Origin: Clostridiales bacterium
Lineage (GTDB): Bacteria > Bacillota_E > Sulfobacillia > Sulfobacillales > JAIMBI01
Length of the DNA stretch: 25,913 bases
Reading direction: 5' to 3'
Assembly: GCA_027318915.1 (NCBI GenBank)
Contig: DAHVOH010000047.1
Coordinates: 1 to 25,913, forward strand
The position numbers and the translations under genes were made by a program. Under the pieces are notes generated by a model. The model had not been told where the DNA came from. It made no database searches and saw nothing but the letters and a program-made list of their open reading frames with translations. This document shows positions 7,705-16,090 of this stretch, one piece after another (within the stretch, counting starts at the first letter, position 1; each line of letters starts with the position of its first letter).

Positions 7705-9377
7705 TGGGGCAGCACCTCCTTCAAGGCGTCCAGCAGGCGGGCCAGCCCGGCCTTCGGGTCGCCGCCCAGGTTGACCGTCATGACCGGGCGGCCGCGCCCG
7801 GCCAGAGCCTTCAAATCTCCGAGGGATTGGGCCTGAATCAGGATGTTGAAAGTGTAGCCGGACCCGGGGACGTCCAGCCCGGCGACACGTTCGGCGGCCG
7901 CCGTCAACTGCAGGTAGCGGCCGGTGGCCGGCCCGCCTTTGTGCATCTGGCCGGTGGAGTGCAGGAAACGGGGCCCGTAGCCGACCGTCACCGGCATTTT
8001 GAGCCGGTCCCGCAACAGCACCTGCAGGCGGCTCAGCTTTTCGTCCATCTCCGCGTCGTAGGGCACGTAGGCCATGATGGCCAGGTACTGGCCCGGTTCG
8101 GTGCCGGCCAGCCATCCGCTCAAGAGCGGGCCCAGGGCGGGACTGGTGGCATACAGGCTGGGCACCGACTCCACCTCCGGCAGGCGGCCGTGCTGCTGAA
8201 AGGCTTGGAGCATGTCGCGGGTGTTATCTTTGCTCTCCTGGACATTGGGCTGGTCGAAGGGATTGATGCCCAGCACGCGCCCGGCCAGAGCCGTGGCGGC
8301 CTCCCAGCGGAGGAACTCGGCCCCCAATTGCGCGGTGTCGGGCAATGTGAAGGCGATCCGAGGATGGCCCGCGTAGGCGTCCCAGGCCGCGTCGGGCAGA
8401 TCATCGGCCAGCCGCAGCCGCACCAGCAGGCGGTCGGCGCCGTAGACGGCCGGGGCCGCCAAATCCGGCTCAGCCACGGGCACCACGCCCGTACCGGCTT
8501 TGCCGGTCGACTCCGCCAGCAGCTGTTCGAGCCAGGTGGCGAAGGCTTGGAGGCGGGGCGTGCACAGCAGGGTCACCTTGTCGCGGCCGGACTGGACCGC
8601 TCCTCCCAGAATGGCGCCCAGCTCGAGACCCGGATTGCTGTCGGCGGGGGCGTGGAGAGCCTCCCGCATGGCCGCCGCCCGTTGCAGGAGCTCCTCTCCG
8701 TCGATTCCCATGAGCGCTGCCGGCACCAGGCCGAATAAGGACAGGGCGGAGTAGCGGCCGCCGATGTCGGGGGGATTCAGAAACACGTGCCGCCAATGTT
8801 CCTGAGTGGCCTCATCGGCCAGCGTGGTGCCGGGATCGGTGATGGCCACGAAGCTTGGTCGGGGATCGTGACCCCGCTCCTCGAGACGCCGCCAGAAGTA
8901 GCGGTGAAAGGCATTGGGCTCGGTGGTGGTGCCGGACTTGGACGCGACCAGAAAGAGTGTCTCGCCGAGCGGGAGCGTGGCTTCCAGTTCGGTGATGACG
9001 TCCGGGTCGGTGGAATCCAGCACGGACAGCACAAGTCCCGTGTCGGAGCGTCCAAACACGCGCGTCCACAGAATGGAGATGAGGGAGGAGCCGCCCATGC
9101 CCAACAGCACCGCGTGGGTGAATCCGTCGAGGCGTGCGTCGTCCCGGAAGCGCACCAACTCCGGCCAGACTTTGGCCATCGGGCCCATCACATCCAGCCA
9201 GCCGAGACTGTCGGCAATCTGCCGGACAGTTTCCGGGTGCATGCTCCAAAGCGTCGCGTCATGCGCGTTCAGGCGGTCCACGGCACGTTCGTCAATCAGG
9301 AGGCGCCGCGCGCGGGCCACCTGCTCTTCCGTAGTTTCCAGGGCGGTTTCCAATATCGTGTCTTGCATGGACGCCAC
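7701..9377 (-). CDS. pgi: Glucose-6-phosphate isomerase (Tal-Pgi fusion type)
   Basis: Interconverts glucose-6-phosphate and fructose-6-phosphate. The 558-aa protein shows GMGGSSL at 93-99, the sugar-phosphate-binding KSGTTTEP at 147-154 and GGRYSALSLFGLVPAAL at 206-222. NVQESKDNTRDML and the late GPRFLHSTGQMHKGGP region also fit. These features are typical of the isomerase half of bifunctional transaldolase/phosphoglucose isomerases. The start is the GTG at 9377, 6 bases after GGGAGG. An ATG three codons later has a 15-base spacing and is less likely. The gene is in the same reading frame as tal, which ends only 12 bases upstream with one TGA. Its own stop overlaps the gnd ATG, so translation is coupled along the operon. 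Confidence 0.94.
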   Translation of the reverse strand: MASMQDTILETALETTEEQVARARRLLIDERAVDRLNAHDATLWSMHPETVRQIADSLGWLDVMGPMAKVWPELVRFRDDARLDGFTHAVLLGMGGSSLISILWTRVFGRSDTGLVLSVLDSTDPDVITELEATLPLGETLFLVASKSGTTTEPNAFHRYFWRRLEERGHDPRPSFVAITDPGTTLADEATQEHWRHVFLNPPDIGGRYSALSLFGLVPAALMGIDGEELLQRAAAMREALHAPADSNPGLELGAILGGAVQSGRDKVTLLCTPRLQAFATWLEQLLAESTGKAGTGVVPVAEPDLAAPAVYGADRLLVRLRLADDLPDAAWDAYAGHPRIAFTLPDTAQLGAEFLRWEAATALAGRVLGINPFDQPNVQESKDNTRDMLQAFQQHGRLPEVESVPSLYATSPALGPLLSGWLAGTEPGQYLAIMAYVPYDAEMDEKLSRLQVLLRDRLKMPVTVGYGPRFLHSTGQMHKGGPATGRYLQLTAAAERVAGLDVPGSGYTFNILIQAQSLGDLKALAGRGRPVMTVNLGGDPKAGLARLLDALKEVLPQ

Positions 9378-9383
9378 AGAGCA

Positions 9384-9389
9384 CCTCCC
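9384..9389 (-). promoter_or_regulatory. Ribosome binding site of pgi inside the tal-pgi gap
   Basis: GGGAGG begins immediately after the tal TGA (9390-9392) and lies 6 bases before the pgi GTG. It fixes the start of pgi and shows that the isomerase is made by its own initiation, not only by readthrough of tal. Confidence 0.75.
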
Positions 9390-10529
9390 TCAGTCTGGTT
9401 GCGCGGATCGGGCCTGGGCAGCCACCTGGCGGGCCTTTTTTTCCAGACCCTGCATCAGTGTGCGGAACGACTCCTCGAAAGCGGCGACGCCCTCCTGCTC
9501 CAACTGGTCGGTGACGGCATCCATCACGATGCCGGCCCGAGCCAGCGCCTCCATGGTCGCGTGGGCCCGGGAGACGTCCCGGTCCACCGTGCGGACCGCC
9601 GCGGCATGGTCCATGATGGCGTCCCAAGTGGCCGGCGGCACCGTGTTGACGGTGTCCGGCCCCACGAGGGTGTCGACGTACAGCAGATCGGGATAGGCGG
9701 GATTCTTCGTGCTGGTCGAGGCCCAAAGCGGCCGCTGCACCTGCGCCCCCAGGCGCCGGAGCTCCTGGACGCGAGGGCTGGCCAGTGACTGCTGGAAACG
9801 TTCGTACGCCAGCTGGGCATTGGCCACCGCGGCACGACCGGCGAGCTGCCGCAAATCGGCCGCGCGACCGGGGTCGCGGGCGGCTTCGGCGTCCAAGAGC
9901 TTGTCCACCAGCGTGTCGAGCCGGCTCACGAAAAAGCTGGCCACCGAGGCGACCGGGGCCACCGGCTGGCCGGAGCGGGCACGGTCCTCAAGACCGGACC
10001 AGAAGGCGTCGATGACGGCTTCGTAGCGCGTCAAGGAAAAGATCAAGGTGACGTTGATGTTGAGACCCTCGGCGATGAGGGTGCGAATGGCGGGGAGACC
10101 GGCCAGGGTGGCCGGCACCTTGATCATCACGTTGGGACGGGCCACCGCCTTCCAAATGCGCCGTGCCTCGGCGACCGTGGCGGCCGTGTCCCGCGCCAGG
10201 AGCGGGGAGACTTCAATGCTGACGAATCCGTCGCGGCCGCCGGCCTGTTCGTAGACGGGCAAAAACAGATCCGCCGCGCGGCGGATATCTTCCCAGGTTA
10301 GAGCGTCGTAGAGCGCGTGGATGTCCTCCACGGGGCCGAACCGGCGAATGGCGGCGTCATAGGCGTCGGAGCCGTCGATGGCCTTCTCGAAAATCGTGGG
10401 GTTGGATGTCATGCCCCGCAGCCCGAGCGCGATCAACCGTTCCAACTCCCCGTTGTGCAGCAGATCGCGGCGAATGAAGTCGAGCCAGATGCTCTGACCC
10501 AATGCCGCCAGCTGTTCGACGCGGTTCAT
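9390..10529 (-). CDS. tal: Transaldolase
   Basis: Transfers a dihydroxyacetone unit between sedoheptulose-7-P and glyceraldehyde-3-P, giving erythrose-4-P and fructose-6-P. The 379-aa length matches the long bacterial form found alone or fused to isomerase. WLDFIRRD with Asp17, [13 protein letters not shown] at 39-51, NVMIKVPAT at 133-141 with the Schiff-base Lys137, and the later [10 protein letters not shown] segment are all present. The ATG at 10529 overlaps the tkt TGA (ATGA) and is preceded by GGGAGG. Upstream in-frame extension overlaps tkt and is rejected. The stop is a TGA four codons before the in-frame pgi start. Confidence 0.96.
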   Translation of the reverse strand: MNRVEQLAALGQSIWLDFIRRDLLHNGELERLIALGLRGMTSNPTIFEKAIDGSDAYDAAIRRFGPVEDIHALYDALTWEDIRRAADLFLPVYEQAGGRDGFVSIEVSPLLARDTAATVAEARRIWKAVARPNVMIKVPATLAGLPAIRTLIAEGLNINVTLIFSLTRYEAVIDAFWSGLEDRARSGQPVAPVASVASFFVSRLDTLVDKLLDAEAARDPGRAADLRQLAGRAAVANAQLAYERFQQSLASPRVQELRRLGAQVQRPLWASTSTKNPAYPDLLYVDTLVGPDTVNTVPPATWDAIMDHAAAVRTVDRDVSRAHATMEALARAGIVMDAVTDQLEQEGVAAFEESFRTLMQGLEKKARQVAAQARSAQPD

Positions 10530-12553
10530 CGCGCACCTCCCTGTTCCAGGACGGAGGTCGCCACCTCCACCACATGCTGGACCGTGAATCCATACGCGTC
10601 CAAAATGGCTTCGTACGGCGCCGAGGCTCCGAAACGGTCCACGCCGACCACGCGGCCCCCCGGTCCGACCCATTCATGCCAGCCGAAGGGACTCGCGGCC
10701 TCCACGGCCACGCGGGCCGTCACGCGCGGGGGCAGCACCGCTTCTTGATACTCGGGCGGCTGTTGGCGAAACACTTCCCAGCACGGCATGCTGACTACTC
10801 GAGTGGGGGTGCCGGACGCCTCCAGTCGCTCCTGCGCCGAAAGCGCCCACTGAACCTCGGAGCCGGTGGCCAGCAACAGCAGGCGGGGCTCACCGCCGGA
10901 GGCGTCGCGCAGGACGTAGGCGCCTTTCCGCGCGTTTTCCGTCGGGAAGTGGGAGGCCCCCAGCACGGGAATCTTCTGGCGCGTGAGCACCAGAGCGGTG
11001 GGGCCGTCGCCGTGCGCGAGCGCCATTTCCCAGGCCACGCGGGTTTCATTGGCGTCGGCGGGGCGGATCACCCACAGTCCGGGCATGGCTCGGAGCCCCG
11101 CCAGCTGCTCGACCGGCTGGTGGGTGGGGCCGTCTTCGCCCAGCCCGATGGAGTCGTGGGTGAATACGAACAGGCTCGGGATGCGCATCAACGCGGCCAG
11201 CCGCACAGCCGGGCGCATGTAGTCCACGAAGATTAAAAAGGTGGCGCCGAAGGCCCGCAGCCCCGACAGGGTCATGCCGTTGACGGCGGCGCCCATGGCA
11301 TGCTCGCGCACGCCGAAGTGGAGGATCCGTCCGGTCTCTGCGGTCCCGAACTCGCCCCAACCGTCCACCCGGGTGTCCGTGGAGGGAGAGAGGTCGGCCG
11401 ACCCGCCGAGGAACGCCGGCACGCTCGCGAGGGCGTTCAGCACCTGGCCGGAGGCGGTGCGGGTGGCCAGGGTGCCGTCCTCCCACCGGGGCAAGGCCAG
11501 ACCCGTGACGTCAACCGGACCGGCACCGGCAAACACGCGGCGCAGTTCGTTCGCCTCGCGCGGGTGCTGCTCCTGATAGCGCGCCCACAGGAGATCCCAC
11601 TCGCGATGACGGGTCCGCCCGAAGTCGGCACAAGCCTCCATGTGGCGGCGAACGTCGTCGGGCACGTAGAACGGCTCCTCGGGCCAGCCGTACGCCTCTT
11701 TGGTGAGCCGCACCTCCTCCGCGCCCAAGGGGCTGCCGTGCGCCTTGGCGTTGTCCTGCTCATGGGGGCTGCCGTAGGCCAGATGGGTGCGCACGCGAAT
11801 GAGGGACGGCCGGGGGTCGGCCACGGCCCGGGATATGGCGGCCGCGATGGCTTCCACGTCGTTGCCGTCGTCAACGCCTTCGGTGTGCCACTCAAGGGCT
11901 TGGAAGCGGCGCTCCACATCTTCGGAGAACGCCAACGCGGTGTTGCCTTCAATCGAAATGTGGTTGTCGTCATAGAGGTAGATGAGGCGGCCGAGGCGGA
12001 GATGCCCGGCCAGCGAGGCCGCCTCTTCGCTGAGGCCCTCCATCAAGTCGCCGTCCGAGACGATGGCAAAGACCCGCCAGTCGACGAGCGGGAAGCCGTC
12101 ACGGTTGTATTGGGCGGCCAGGAAGCGTTCGGCCATGGCCATGCCCACACCGGTGGCGAACCCCTGTCCGAGCGGTCCGGTCGTGGTCTCGACGCCGGGG
12201 GTATGGCGGTATTCGGGGTGGCCGGGCGTCCGCGAGCCCCATTGGCGAAAATGCTTCAGGTCGTCCAAGGACAGGTCGTAGCCGGTCAGGTGGAGGAGCG
12301 CGTACAGCAGCATAGACCCGTGACCGGCCGACAGCACGAACCGGTCGCGATTGGGCCAGTCGGGATGGCTCGGGTCGAAGCGGAGAAACCGGCTGAAGAT
12401 GGTGTAGGCCATGGGCGCCGCGCCCATGGGCATGCCGGGGTGGCCGCTGTTCGCCTTCTCCACCGCATCGATGGCTAAGGCCCGAATGGTGGTGATAGCC
12501 CGTGCATCCATGCCGACGGGCCGTGGGGACGAGATTGCTTCATCCATAGCCAT
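10526..12553 (-). CDS. tkt: Transketolase
   Basis: Thiamine-diphosphate enzyme that moves two-carbon units between xylulose-5-P and aldose phosphates. It is full length at 675 aa. [12 protein letters not shown] lies at 36-47, [10 protein letters not shown] at 75-84, the ThDP/Mg site SDGDLMEG at 166-173 with Asn197 in DDNHISIEG, and the catalytic-Glu motif GVREHAMG in the middle pyrimidine-binding domain. [16 protein letters not shown] is the family signature before the C-terminal domain. The ATG at 12553 lies 9 bases after GGAGG; an ATG two codons later is the only close alternative. It is the first gene of the minus-strand pentose phosphate operon and overlaps tal by 4 bases. Confidence 0.97.
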   Translation of the reverse strand: MAMDEAISSPRPVGMDARAITTIRALAIDAVEKANSGHPGMPMGAAPMAYTIFSRFLRFDPSHPDWPNRDRFVLSAGHGSMLLYALLHLTGYDLSLDDLKHFRQWGSRTPGHPEYRHTPGVETTTGPLGQGFATGVGMAMAERFLAAQYNRDGFPLVDWRVFAIVSDGDLMEGLSEEAASLAGHLRLGRLIYLYDDNHISIEGNTALAFSEDVERRFQALEWHTEGVDDGNDVEAIAAAISRAVADPRPSLIRVRTHLAYGSPHEQDNAKAHGSPLGAEEVRLTKEAYGWPEEPFYVPDDVRRHMEACADFGRTRHREWDLLWARYQEQHPREANELRRVFAGAGPVDVTGLALPRWEDGTLATRTASGQVLNALASVPAFLGGSADLSPSTDTRVDGWGEFGTAETGRILHFGVREHAMGAAVNGMTLSGLRAFGATFLIFVDYMRPAVRLAALMRIPSLFVFTHDSIGLGEDGPTHQPVEQLAGLRAMPGLWVIRPADANETRVAWEMALAHGDGPTALVLTRQKIPVLGASHFPTENARKGAYVLRDASGGEPRLLLLATGSEVQWALSAQERLEASGTPTRVVSMPCWEVFRQQPPEYQEAVLPPRVTARVAVEAASPFGWHEWVGPGGRVVGVDRFGASAPYEAILDAYGFTVQHVVEVATSVLEQGGAR

Positions 12554-12570
12554 AGCGTCCGTCCTCCTCT

Positions 12571-12596
12571 CCCGGCGGCCTCATCGCACCGCCGGG
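12571..12596. repeat. 8-bp perfect hairpin in the tkt leader
   Basis: CCCGGCGG (12571-12578) and CCGCCGGG (12589-12596) form a perfect stem with a 10-base loop. On the minus strand it ends about 3 bases before the tkt ribosome binding site (12563-12567). The palindrome GACGCGTC follows directly at 12596-12603. It could stabilise the operon mRNA, affect ribosome access or be an operator. No known riboswitch consensus is recognised. Confidence 0.45.
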
Positions 12597-12610
12597 ACGC
12601 GTCGTTGAAA

Positions 12611-12639
12611 ATGGTAGCCCTCTGCCAGCGTCTGCACAA
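12611..12639 (-). promoter_or_regulatory. tkt: Weak promoter candidate for the tkt operon
   Basis: On the minus strand TTGTGC (12634-12639) and TACCAT (12611-12616) are spaced by 17 bases and would start transcription about 50 bases before tkt. Both boxes are poor matches to the sigma-A consensus, so this is only a candidate. The -35 box overlaps the small inverted repeat at 12628-12644. Confidence 0.25.
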
Positions 12640-12644
12640 GACGC
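12628..12644. repeat. Inverted repeat in the tkt / sugar kinase divergent region
   Basis: GCGTCT (12628-12633) and AGACGC (12639-12644) are perfect inverted repeats with a 5-base spacer. They lie midway between the divergent tkt operon and the ROK kinase gene, a typical place for a regulator binding site. No regulator gene is adjacent, and chance occurrence is possible in such GC-rich DNA. Confidence 0.3.
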
Positions 12645-12781
12645 CCAGCATTTCCAAGGCTGGCGCCCAGACTCTGATAGGATGGCCTCAAAGAGAAGAT
12701 GCCCAAACCCGGAGCGGAGTCCGGGCACAGACGCCGGTGGCGGGCGGCTCTCGGGTCCGAGTGAGCAAGGAGGCGGCGGGG

Positions 12782-13726
12782 ATGGCCGTGTATTATGCGG
12801 TGGACATCGGGGGAACCAAGGTCGAAGTGGCGCTGGGCGACGAGAAGGGAAATCTCCTCGCCACCGAGCGTGTGAAAACACCGGAGCTGGGCCAGGGGGA
12901 ACAAGTGTTGGACGGGGTGGCGGACATGCTGCGGGCCCTGCCCGGCGGAGGCGAAGCCGTTGCCGTCGGCATCGCCAGTCCGGGCCCCCTCGACTCCCGG
13001 GCGGGCCGGGTCCTTAACCCCGCCAATCTGCCGGGCTGGCACCAACTGCCGTTGACCGCGGGCTTGTCCCGTCGTCTCGGGATTCCGGCCTATCTGGAGA
13101 ACGACGCGACCGCCGCCGGCATCGGCGAGTGGCGCTGGGGCGCCGGCCGGGGCACCCGGCACATGATCTACGTAACCGTGTCCACCGGCGTCGGCTCCGG
13201 CATCATCGCCGACGGCCGCGTGTTGCGCGGACACGGCGACAACGCGGGTGAGATCGGACATGTGGTGATTGACCCCGAGGGCGAGCCATGCCACTGCGGC
13301 CTTATCGGGTGTCTGGAGACCGTGTGTTCGGGGACCAGCATCGGGCGCCACGGCGAGCAGCGGCGCGCGGAGAGTCCGCGTCTCAACGCGGTGAGGGGTC
13401 CGGTCACCGCGCCCGACGTGTTTTTGGCCTATGAGGCGGGAGATCCCGTGGCCACGCAGATCGTGGGCGAGGTGACGTACTGGCTGGCCTGGGCCTTCGG
13501 CACGCTCATCAACCTGTTCAACACGGAACGCATCATCGTCGGCGGCGGCGTGTCGGTCAACGGGGATGTGCTGTTAAACCCAATCCGGCGTGAACTGCCG
13601 CGTTTTGCTATGCCCGATCTGTTGACCGGCGTGGAGGTGCGCGAGGCGGCGCTGGGTCCCGACGTGGGTGTCAAGGGCGCCGTGGCCGTGGCGCTGACCC
13701 GGCATGCCCATCGGGCGGAGCACTGA
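12782..13726 (+). CDS. ROK-family sugar kinase, probable glucokinase
   Basis: 314-aa ATP-dependent sugar kinase of the ROK family, probably phosphorylating glucose to glucose-6-phosphate in the cytosol. The phosphate-1 motif DIGGTK is at 8-13, the catalytic Asp108 lies in LENDATAA, and the ATP loop VSTGVGSGI is at about 133-141. The ROK zinc site is complete: His160 in GEIGHVVI, with Cys170, Cys172 and Cys177 in CHCGLIGCLE. There is no N-terminal helix-turn-helix domain, so it is a kinase and not a ROK repressor. The ATG at 12782 is 8 bases after AAGGAGG; the open frame extends to 12605 but has no better start. It is divergent from the tkt-pgl operon, whose entry substrate it would supply. 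Exact sugar specificity is inferred. Confidence 0.88.
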   Translation: MAVYYAVDIGGTKVEVALGDEKGNLLATERVKTPELGQGEQVLDGVADMLRALPGGGEAVAVGIASPGPLDSRAGRVLNPANLPGWHQLPLTAGLSRRLGIPAYLENDATAAGIGEWRWGAGRGTRHMIYVTVSTGVGSGIIADGRVLRGHGDNAGEIGHVVIDPEGEPCHCGLIGCLETVCSGTSIGRHGEQRRAESPRLNAVRGPVTAPDVFLAYEAGDPVATQIVGEVTYWLAWAFGTLINLFNTERIIVGGGVSVNGDVLLNPIRRELPRFAMPDLLTGVEVREAALGPDVGVKGAVAVALTRHAHRAEH

Positions 13727-13751
13727 GCCGACCGGCACCGGGAGACGGCGT

Positions 13752-14015
13752 ATGGCCAACCTTATCAGCGAGCGGGTCCAGGTGACCCCGGGCGAGAACG
13801 TGGTGTGCGCGGCGTTTCGTTGGCGGGGCCGGACCTACCGCGTGGTGGACGTGCTGAGTGACCACCGGCAGGTGGACACGAATGCACACTGGCAGCTTCG
13901 GCGGCATCGGCGGCGGGTGGTGGTGCGCACGGAGGACGAGCGGTTCTTTGAGCTGTATGCCGAGCGCCCCGGCCAGTGGGTGCTCTATCGGGAGCTGGAT
14001 GATCCTTTCGGCTAG
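13752..14015 (+). CDS. Small DUF6504-like protein of unknown function
   Basis: 87-aa basic protein starting at the ATG at 13752, 7 bases after GGAG and 25 bases after the kinase stop, so probably cotranscribed with it. The pattern AFRWRGRTYRVVDVL followed by a basic HWQLRRHRRR stretch and FELYAERPGQWVLYREL recalls the small actinobacterial DUF6504 proteins. That assignment is from memory of the pattern and is tentative. There are no catalytic motifs, cysteines beyond one, membrane segments or signal peptide. Function is unknown. Confidence 0.65.
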   Translation: MANLISERVQVTPGENVVCAAFRWRGRTYRVVDVLSDHRQVDTNAHWQLRRHRRRVVVRTEDERFFELYAERPGQWVLYRELDDPFG

Positions 14016-14661
14016 CCTGACTCGGGCATTCAGAGTCCGGAGAGAGGGGACCAGGGACGCGCAAATGCCCGCCTGATGCGGGACAACGGGGGAGCGACGC
14101 GCCATCTCACCCGCCCCGCCGACCTTCCCCATGGTCTCCGGCTATCACCCCCCACGGCATCTCACCAATCCCCCGGGCCATTGCGTTTGGGGAGCGGCGG
14201 CACCGGGACCGGGGCGATGTGAACGGATCATTCGGGACCTCAAGGCCACCGGGTTGGCGCATTGCCCGTCCGCCGACGGGACGACCAGGCAAGCCTGGCT
14301 CACGGCCGTTTGGCCGACGAGTTCTTGGCGTCGTTCCGGGGAGCCTGTCTGTCGGGGGCGCCGCCACGCGAGGCCGGCCGGTCTACGCGACGCCCTGCTC
14401 CCTATCGCCCGGCGACGGGATCCGATCGGGGCGCCGGGATGGTCCGGGTGGCCCTGGACCGCCCCGTTGCCAACCGCCGTGATGCGTTCTGCGAAGCGCG
14501 CCGGCCTGCCGCGACCCGGGCGGCCCCGGTGCCGCCGGCTGGACCATCTGCCGCCGATGCTCGAGCTCGCCGCGGGACCCCGCATACGCCCCTAGTCTTT
14601 CCTCCGCTGGGTCCTCGCTTGGGCATCCGACCCCGTCAAAACGGCTACGGAAAAATGTGGG
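14016..14661. other. 646-base region without intact gene
   Basis: The region lies between the small plus-strand gene and the convergent GGDEF gene. It holds the relic transposase listed separately (14201-14595) and a weak hairpin CCCGC/GCGGG near 14068-14082 without a T-run. The overlapping open frames on both strands have no ribosome binding sites. A short A-rich patch near 14646-14655 ends the region. No RNA gene was recognised. Confidence 0.5.
14201..14595 (+). pseudogene. Decayed C-terminal part of an IS1380-like transposase
   Basis: In one frame (14221-14595) the translation reads ERIIRDLKATGLAHCPS, then AWLTAV, then LRDALLPIARR and WPWTAPLPTAV. This order matches my memory of the C-terminus of IS1380-type DDE transposases (E-x-x-IRDLK, GLxHxPS, AWL, then WPW). 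Just upstream HRDRGDV is encoded in a different frame, as if one base had been lost at about 14219. The expected hydrophobic segment after AWL is disrupted. No start codon, N-terminal domain or clear terminal inverted repeats are seen. It is therefore a relic, not a functional gene. The family name is tentative. Confidence 0.5.
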
Positions 14662-15972
14662 CTAGACCAATTCGTTGCGGGGAGGAAGAGCCGGTGGTGG
14701 ATTGTCGTCTGCCCCACGGCTCCACCCGGCGCGGCCTTCCGGGAGCACGCCGCGCTCCCGGAGCGTTGGCGCGTCCGCCGCCCGGGGGCGTCGTCGGCCC
14801 GACTTTTCCCGATACATGGCGATGTCGGCCGCGTGCGTGAGACGCTCGAAGTCGGATCCGGCCGGCCCCCAACTCCACCCGAGGCTGAAGTTCAGTCGGA
14901 GCGCCGCCCCGGCGGCGAGTCGGATGGGATCATGGGCCAGGGCGGCGAGCAAGCGCTCTTTGACGGCGGGGCCGTCGGTGGCGCGGGCGTCGGGCAGGAT
15001 GACCAGGAATTCGTCGCCGCCCATCCGTGCTATCTGGTCGCCGTCCCGCAGCACCTTCCGGGCGCGGTCCACCAGTTCTCGCAGCACGCGGTCGCCGGCG
15101 GCGTGGCCAAACGCGTCGTTGATGTCCTTGAAGCCGTCGATGTCGCCGTAAAGCACCCCGACCGGGCGCGTGGCGAGGCAGGAGCGGGCGTACAGGTCGG
15201 CAAAGTCGCGCGATGCGGCACGGCTCACCTTGTCGGTGGTGATGCGCTGATAGGTACGCCGCACCTCCGTGTGGAGCTCCCACCACAGGACGCCCAGCAC
15301 CAGAAACCCATTCAGCCAGGACAGGGGGTACGGGGTCAGGTGACTGCGAACCCAATACAAATCGTTGAACAGGAGCGGCAAGAGCACCCAGGGCGCCGCC
15401 GCATACGCCCAGTAGCGCCGCCGCCGCTGCCGGAGAGCAGCCCGCAGCAGCGTTCCCTCAATCACCATCCACCCGGCGCCGTACAACAAGGCGCGCAGGA
15501 CGATCCAGAGCGGGCGGCTGGACGCCAGCATCCAAAATCCGTCGGGGACGCGATATACCGCAAACCAGGCGGCGGTGTGGGGCCAGGAAAAGAAGGCCAA
15601 ACCCAACAGAGCGGCGAGCCAAAGCCAGCGAAACCACGGCGGGCGCTGTTGATTCGTGACCCGGAGCGCCGCCTCCAAAAGCCCGAGCTCCATCATCGCC
15701 ATCACGGGCAGGTACAAGCGCTCCCAGGCGGCGGCAGCCACCGGAGAGCGCGCTCCCACCAAAAGGGCGAACAAGGTCCAGAACAGGGCACCCCCGGCCG
15801 CGGCATGAAACAAGACCCATGCCGTCTCGCCCCACAGGCCCTTTCTGTAGACCAGAAAGAGCGCGGCGGTGGTTGCGCTGGCGATGGCCAGCACCCAAAG
15901 CGGAACGGCCGCCACCGGCAGCTCCAGAATGGTTGTGCCTCCTCCCGAACTCCGCTGCGGTTCGCTGACCAT
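14662..15972 (-). CDS. Membrane-anchored GGDEF diguanylate cyclase
   Basis: Probable cyclase making cyclic di-GMP from two GTP. The 436-aa protein has about 6-7 hydrophobic segments between residues 18 and 235, followed by a cytosolic GGDEF domain at about 250-400. The catalytic GGDEF motif is exact (318-322), and the inhibitory RxxD site (Arg309, Asp312) stands five residues before it, so the enzyme is probably active and subject to product inhibition. The N-terminal membrane region resembles no sensor domain I can name. A proline- and arginine-rich tail follows the domain. The start is uncertain: the ATG at 15972 has no Shine-Dalgarno, while a perfect GGGAGGAGG lies 7 bases before an ATT codon at residue 15. 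It is separated from the upstream cox operon by a strong terminator, so it needs its own promoter, which I could not identify. Confidence 0.9.
   Translation of the reverse strand: MVSEPQRSSGGGTTILELPVAAVPLWVLAIASATTAALFLVYRKGLWGETAWVLFHAAAGGALFWTLFALLVGARSPVAAAAWERLYLPVMAMMELGLLEAALRVTNQQRPPWFRWLWLAALLGLAFFSWPHTAAWFAVYRVPDGFWMLASSRPLWIVLRALLYGAGWMVIEGTLLRAALRQRRRRYWAYAAAPWVLLPLLFNDLYWVRSHLTPYPLSWLNGFLVLGVLWWELHTEVRRTYQRITTDKVSRAASRDFADLYARSCLATRPVGVLYGDIDGFKDINDAFGHAAGDRVLRELVDRARKVLRDGDQIARMGGDEFLVILPDARATDGPAVKERLLAALAHDPIRLAAGAALRLNFSLGWSWGPAGSDFERLTHAADIAMYREKSGRRRPRAADAPTLRERGVLPEGRAGWSRGADDNPPPALPPRNELV
15938..15946 (-). promoter_or_regulatory. Strong Shine-Dalgarno without a standard start codon
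   Basis: GGGAGGAGG lies inside the annotated start of the GGDEF gene, 7 bases before codon ATT (15928-15930), which is followed by CTG. If used, translation would start at a rare ATT or CTG codon and shorten the protein by 14-15 residues, leaving the membrane segments intact. It may also be an accidental purine-rich Gly-Gly codon run. Confidence 0.35.
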
Positions 15973-16036
15973 CGTTCGACGAGGGGGTGGACAATCCTTT
16001 TCCGACGCCCCCGAACCGCATGGCGACCGGACGCCG

Positions 16037-16065
16037 AAAAGCGCCCCCGGCTCGGGGGCGCTTTT
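16037..16065. terminator. Bidirectional intrinsic terminator after the cox operon
   Basis: GCGCCCCCG (16041-16049) and CGGGGGCGC (16053-16061) form a perfect 9-bp stem with a 3-base loop, flanked by AAAA on the left and TTTT on the right. It therefore works in either direction. It lies 26 bases after the coxM stop on the minus strand and would end the coxSLM transcript before the GGDEF gene. Confidence 0.9.
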
Positions 16066-16090
16066 GACGCAGCGGCGAGGCGCGCGGCAT

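Noticed and set aside
5332..7836. Plus-strand open frame (834 codons) opposite zwf, gnd and pgi
   Set aside because: Antisense shadow of three enzymes with full motifs. No ribosome binding site and low-complexity composition.
7705..8115. Longer form of the gnd gene starting at 8115
   Set aside because: The extra 137 codons overlap pgi in another frame and are compositionally odd. The ATGA overlap at 7701-7704 with AAGGAGG upstream gives a proper start and a normal family length.
10530..10673. Longer form of tal starting at 10673
   Set aside because: The extension overlaps the tkt C-terminus in another frame; the ATG at 10529 has GGGAGG and the correct family N-terminus.
14131..14840. Intact new gene in the gap before the GGDEF gene
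   Set aside because: Overlapping frames on both strands lack ribosome binding sites, one runs into the GGDEF coding region, and the recognisable part matches a decayed transposase end.
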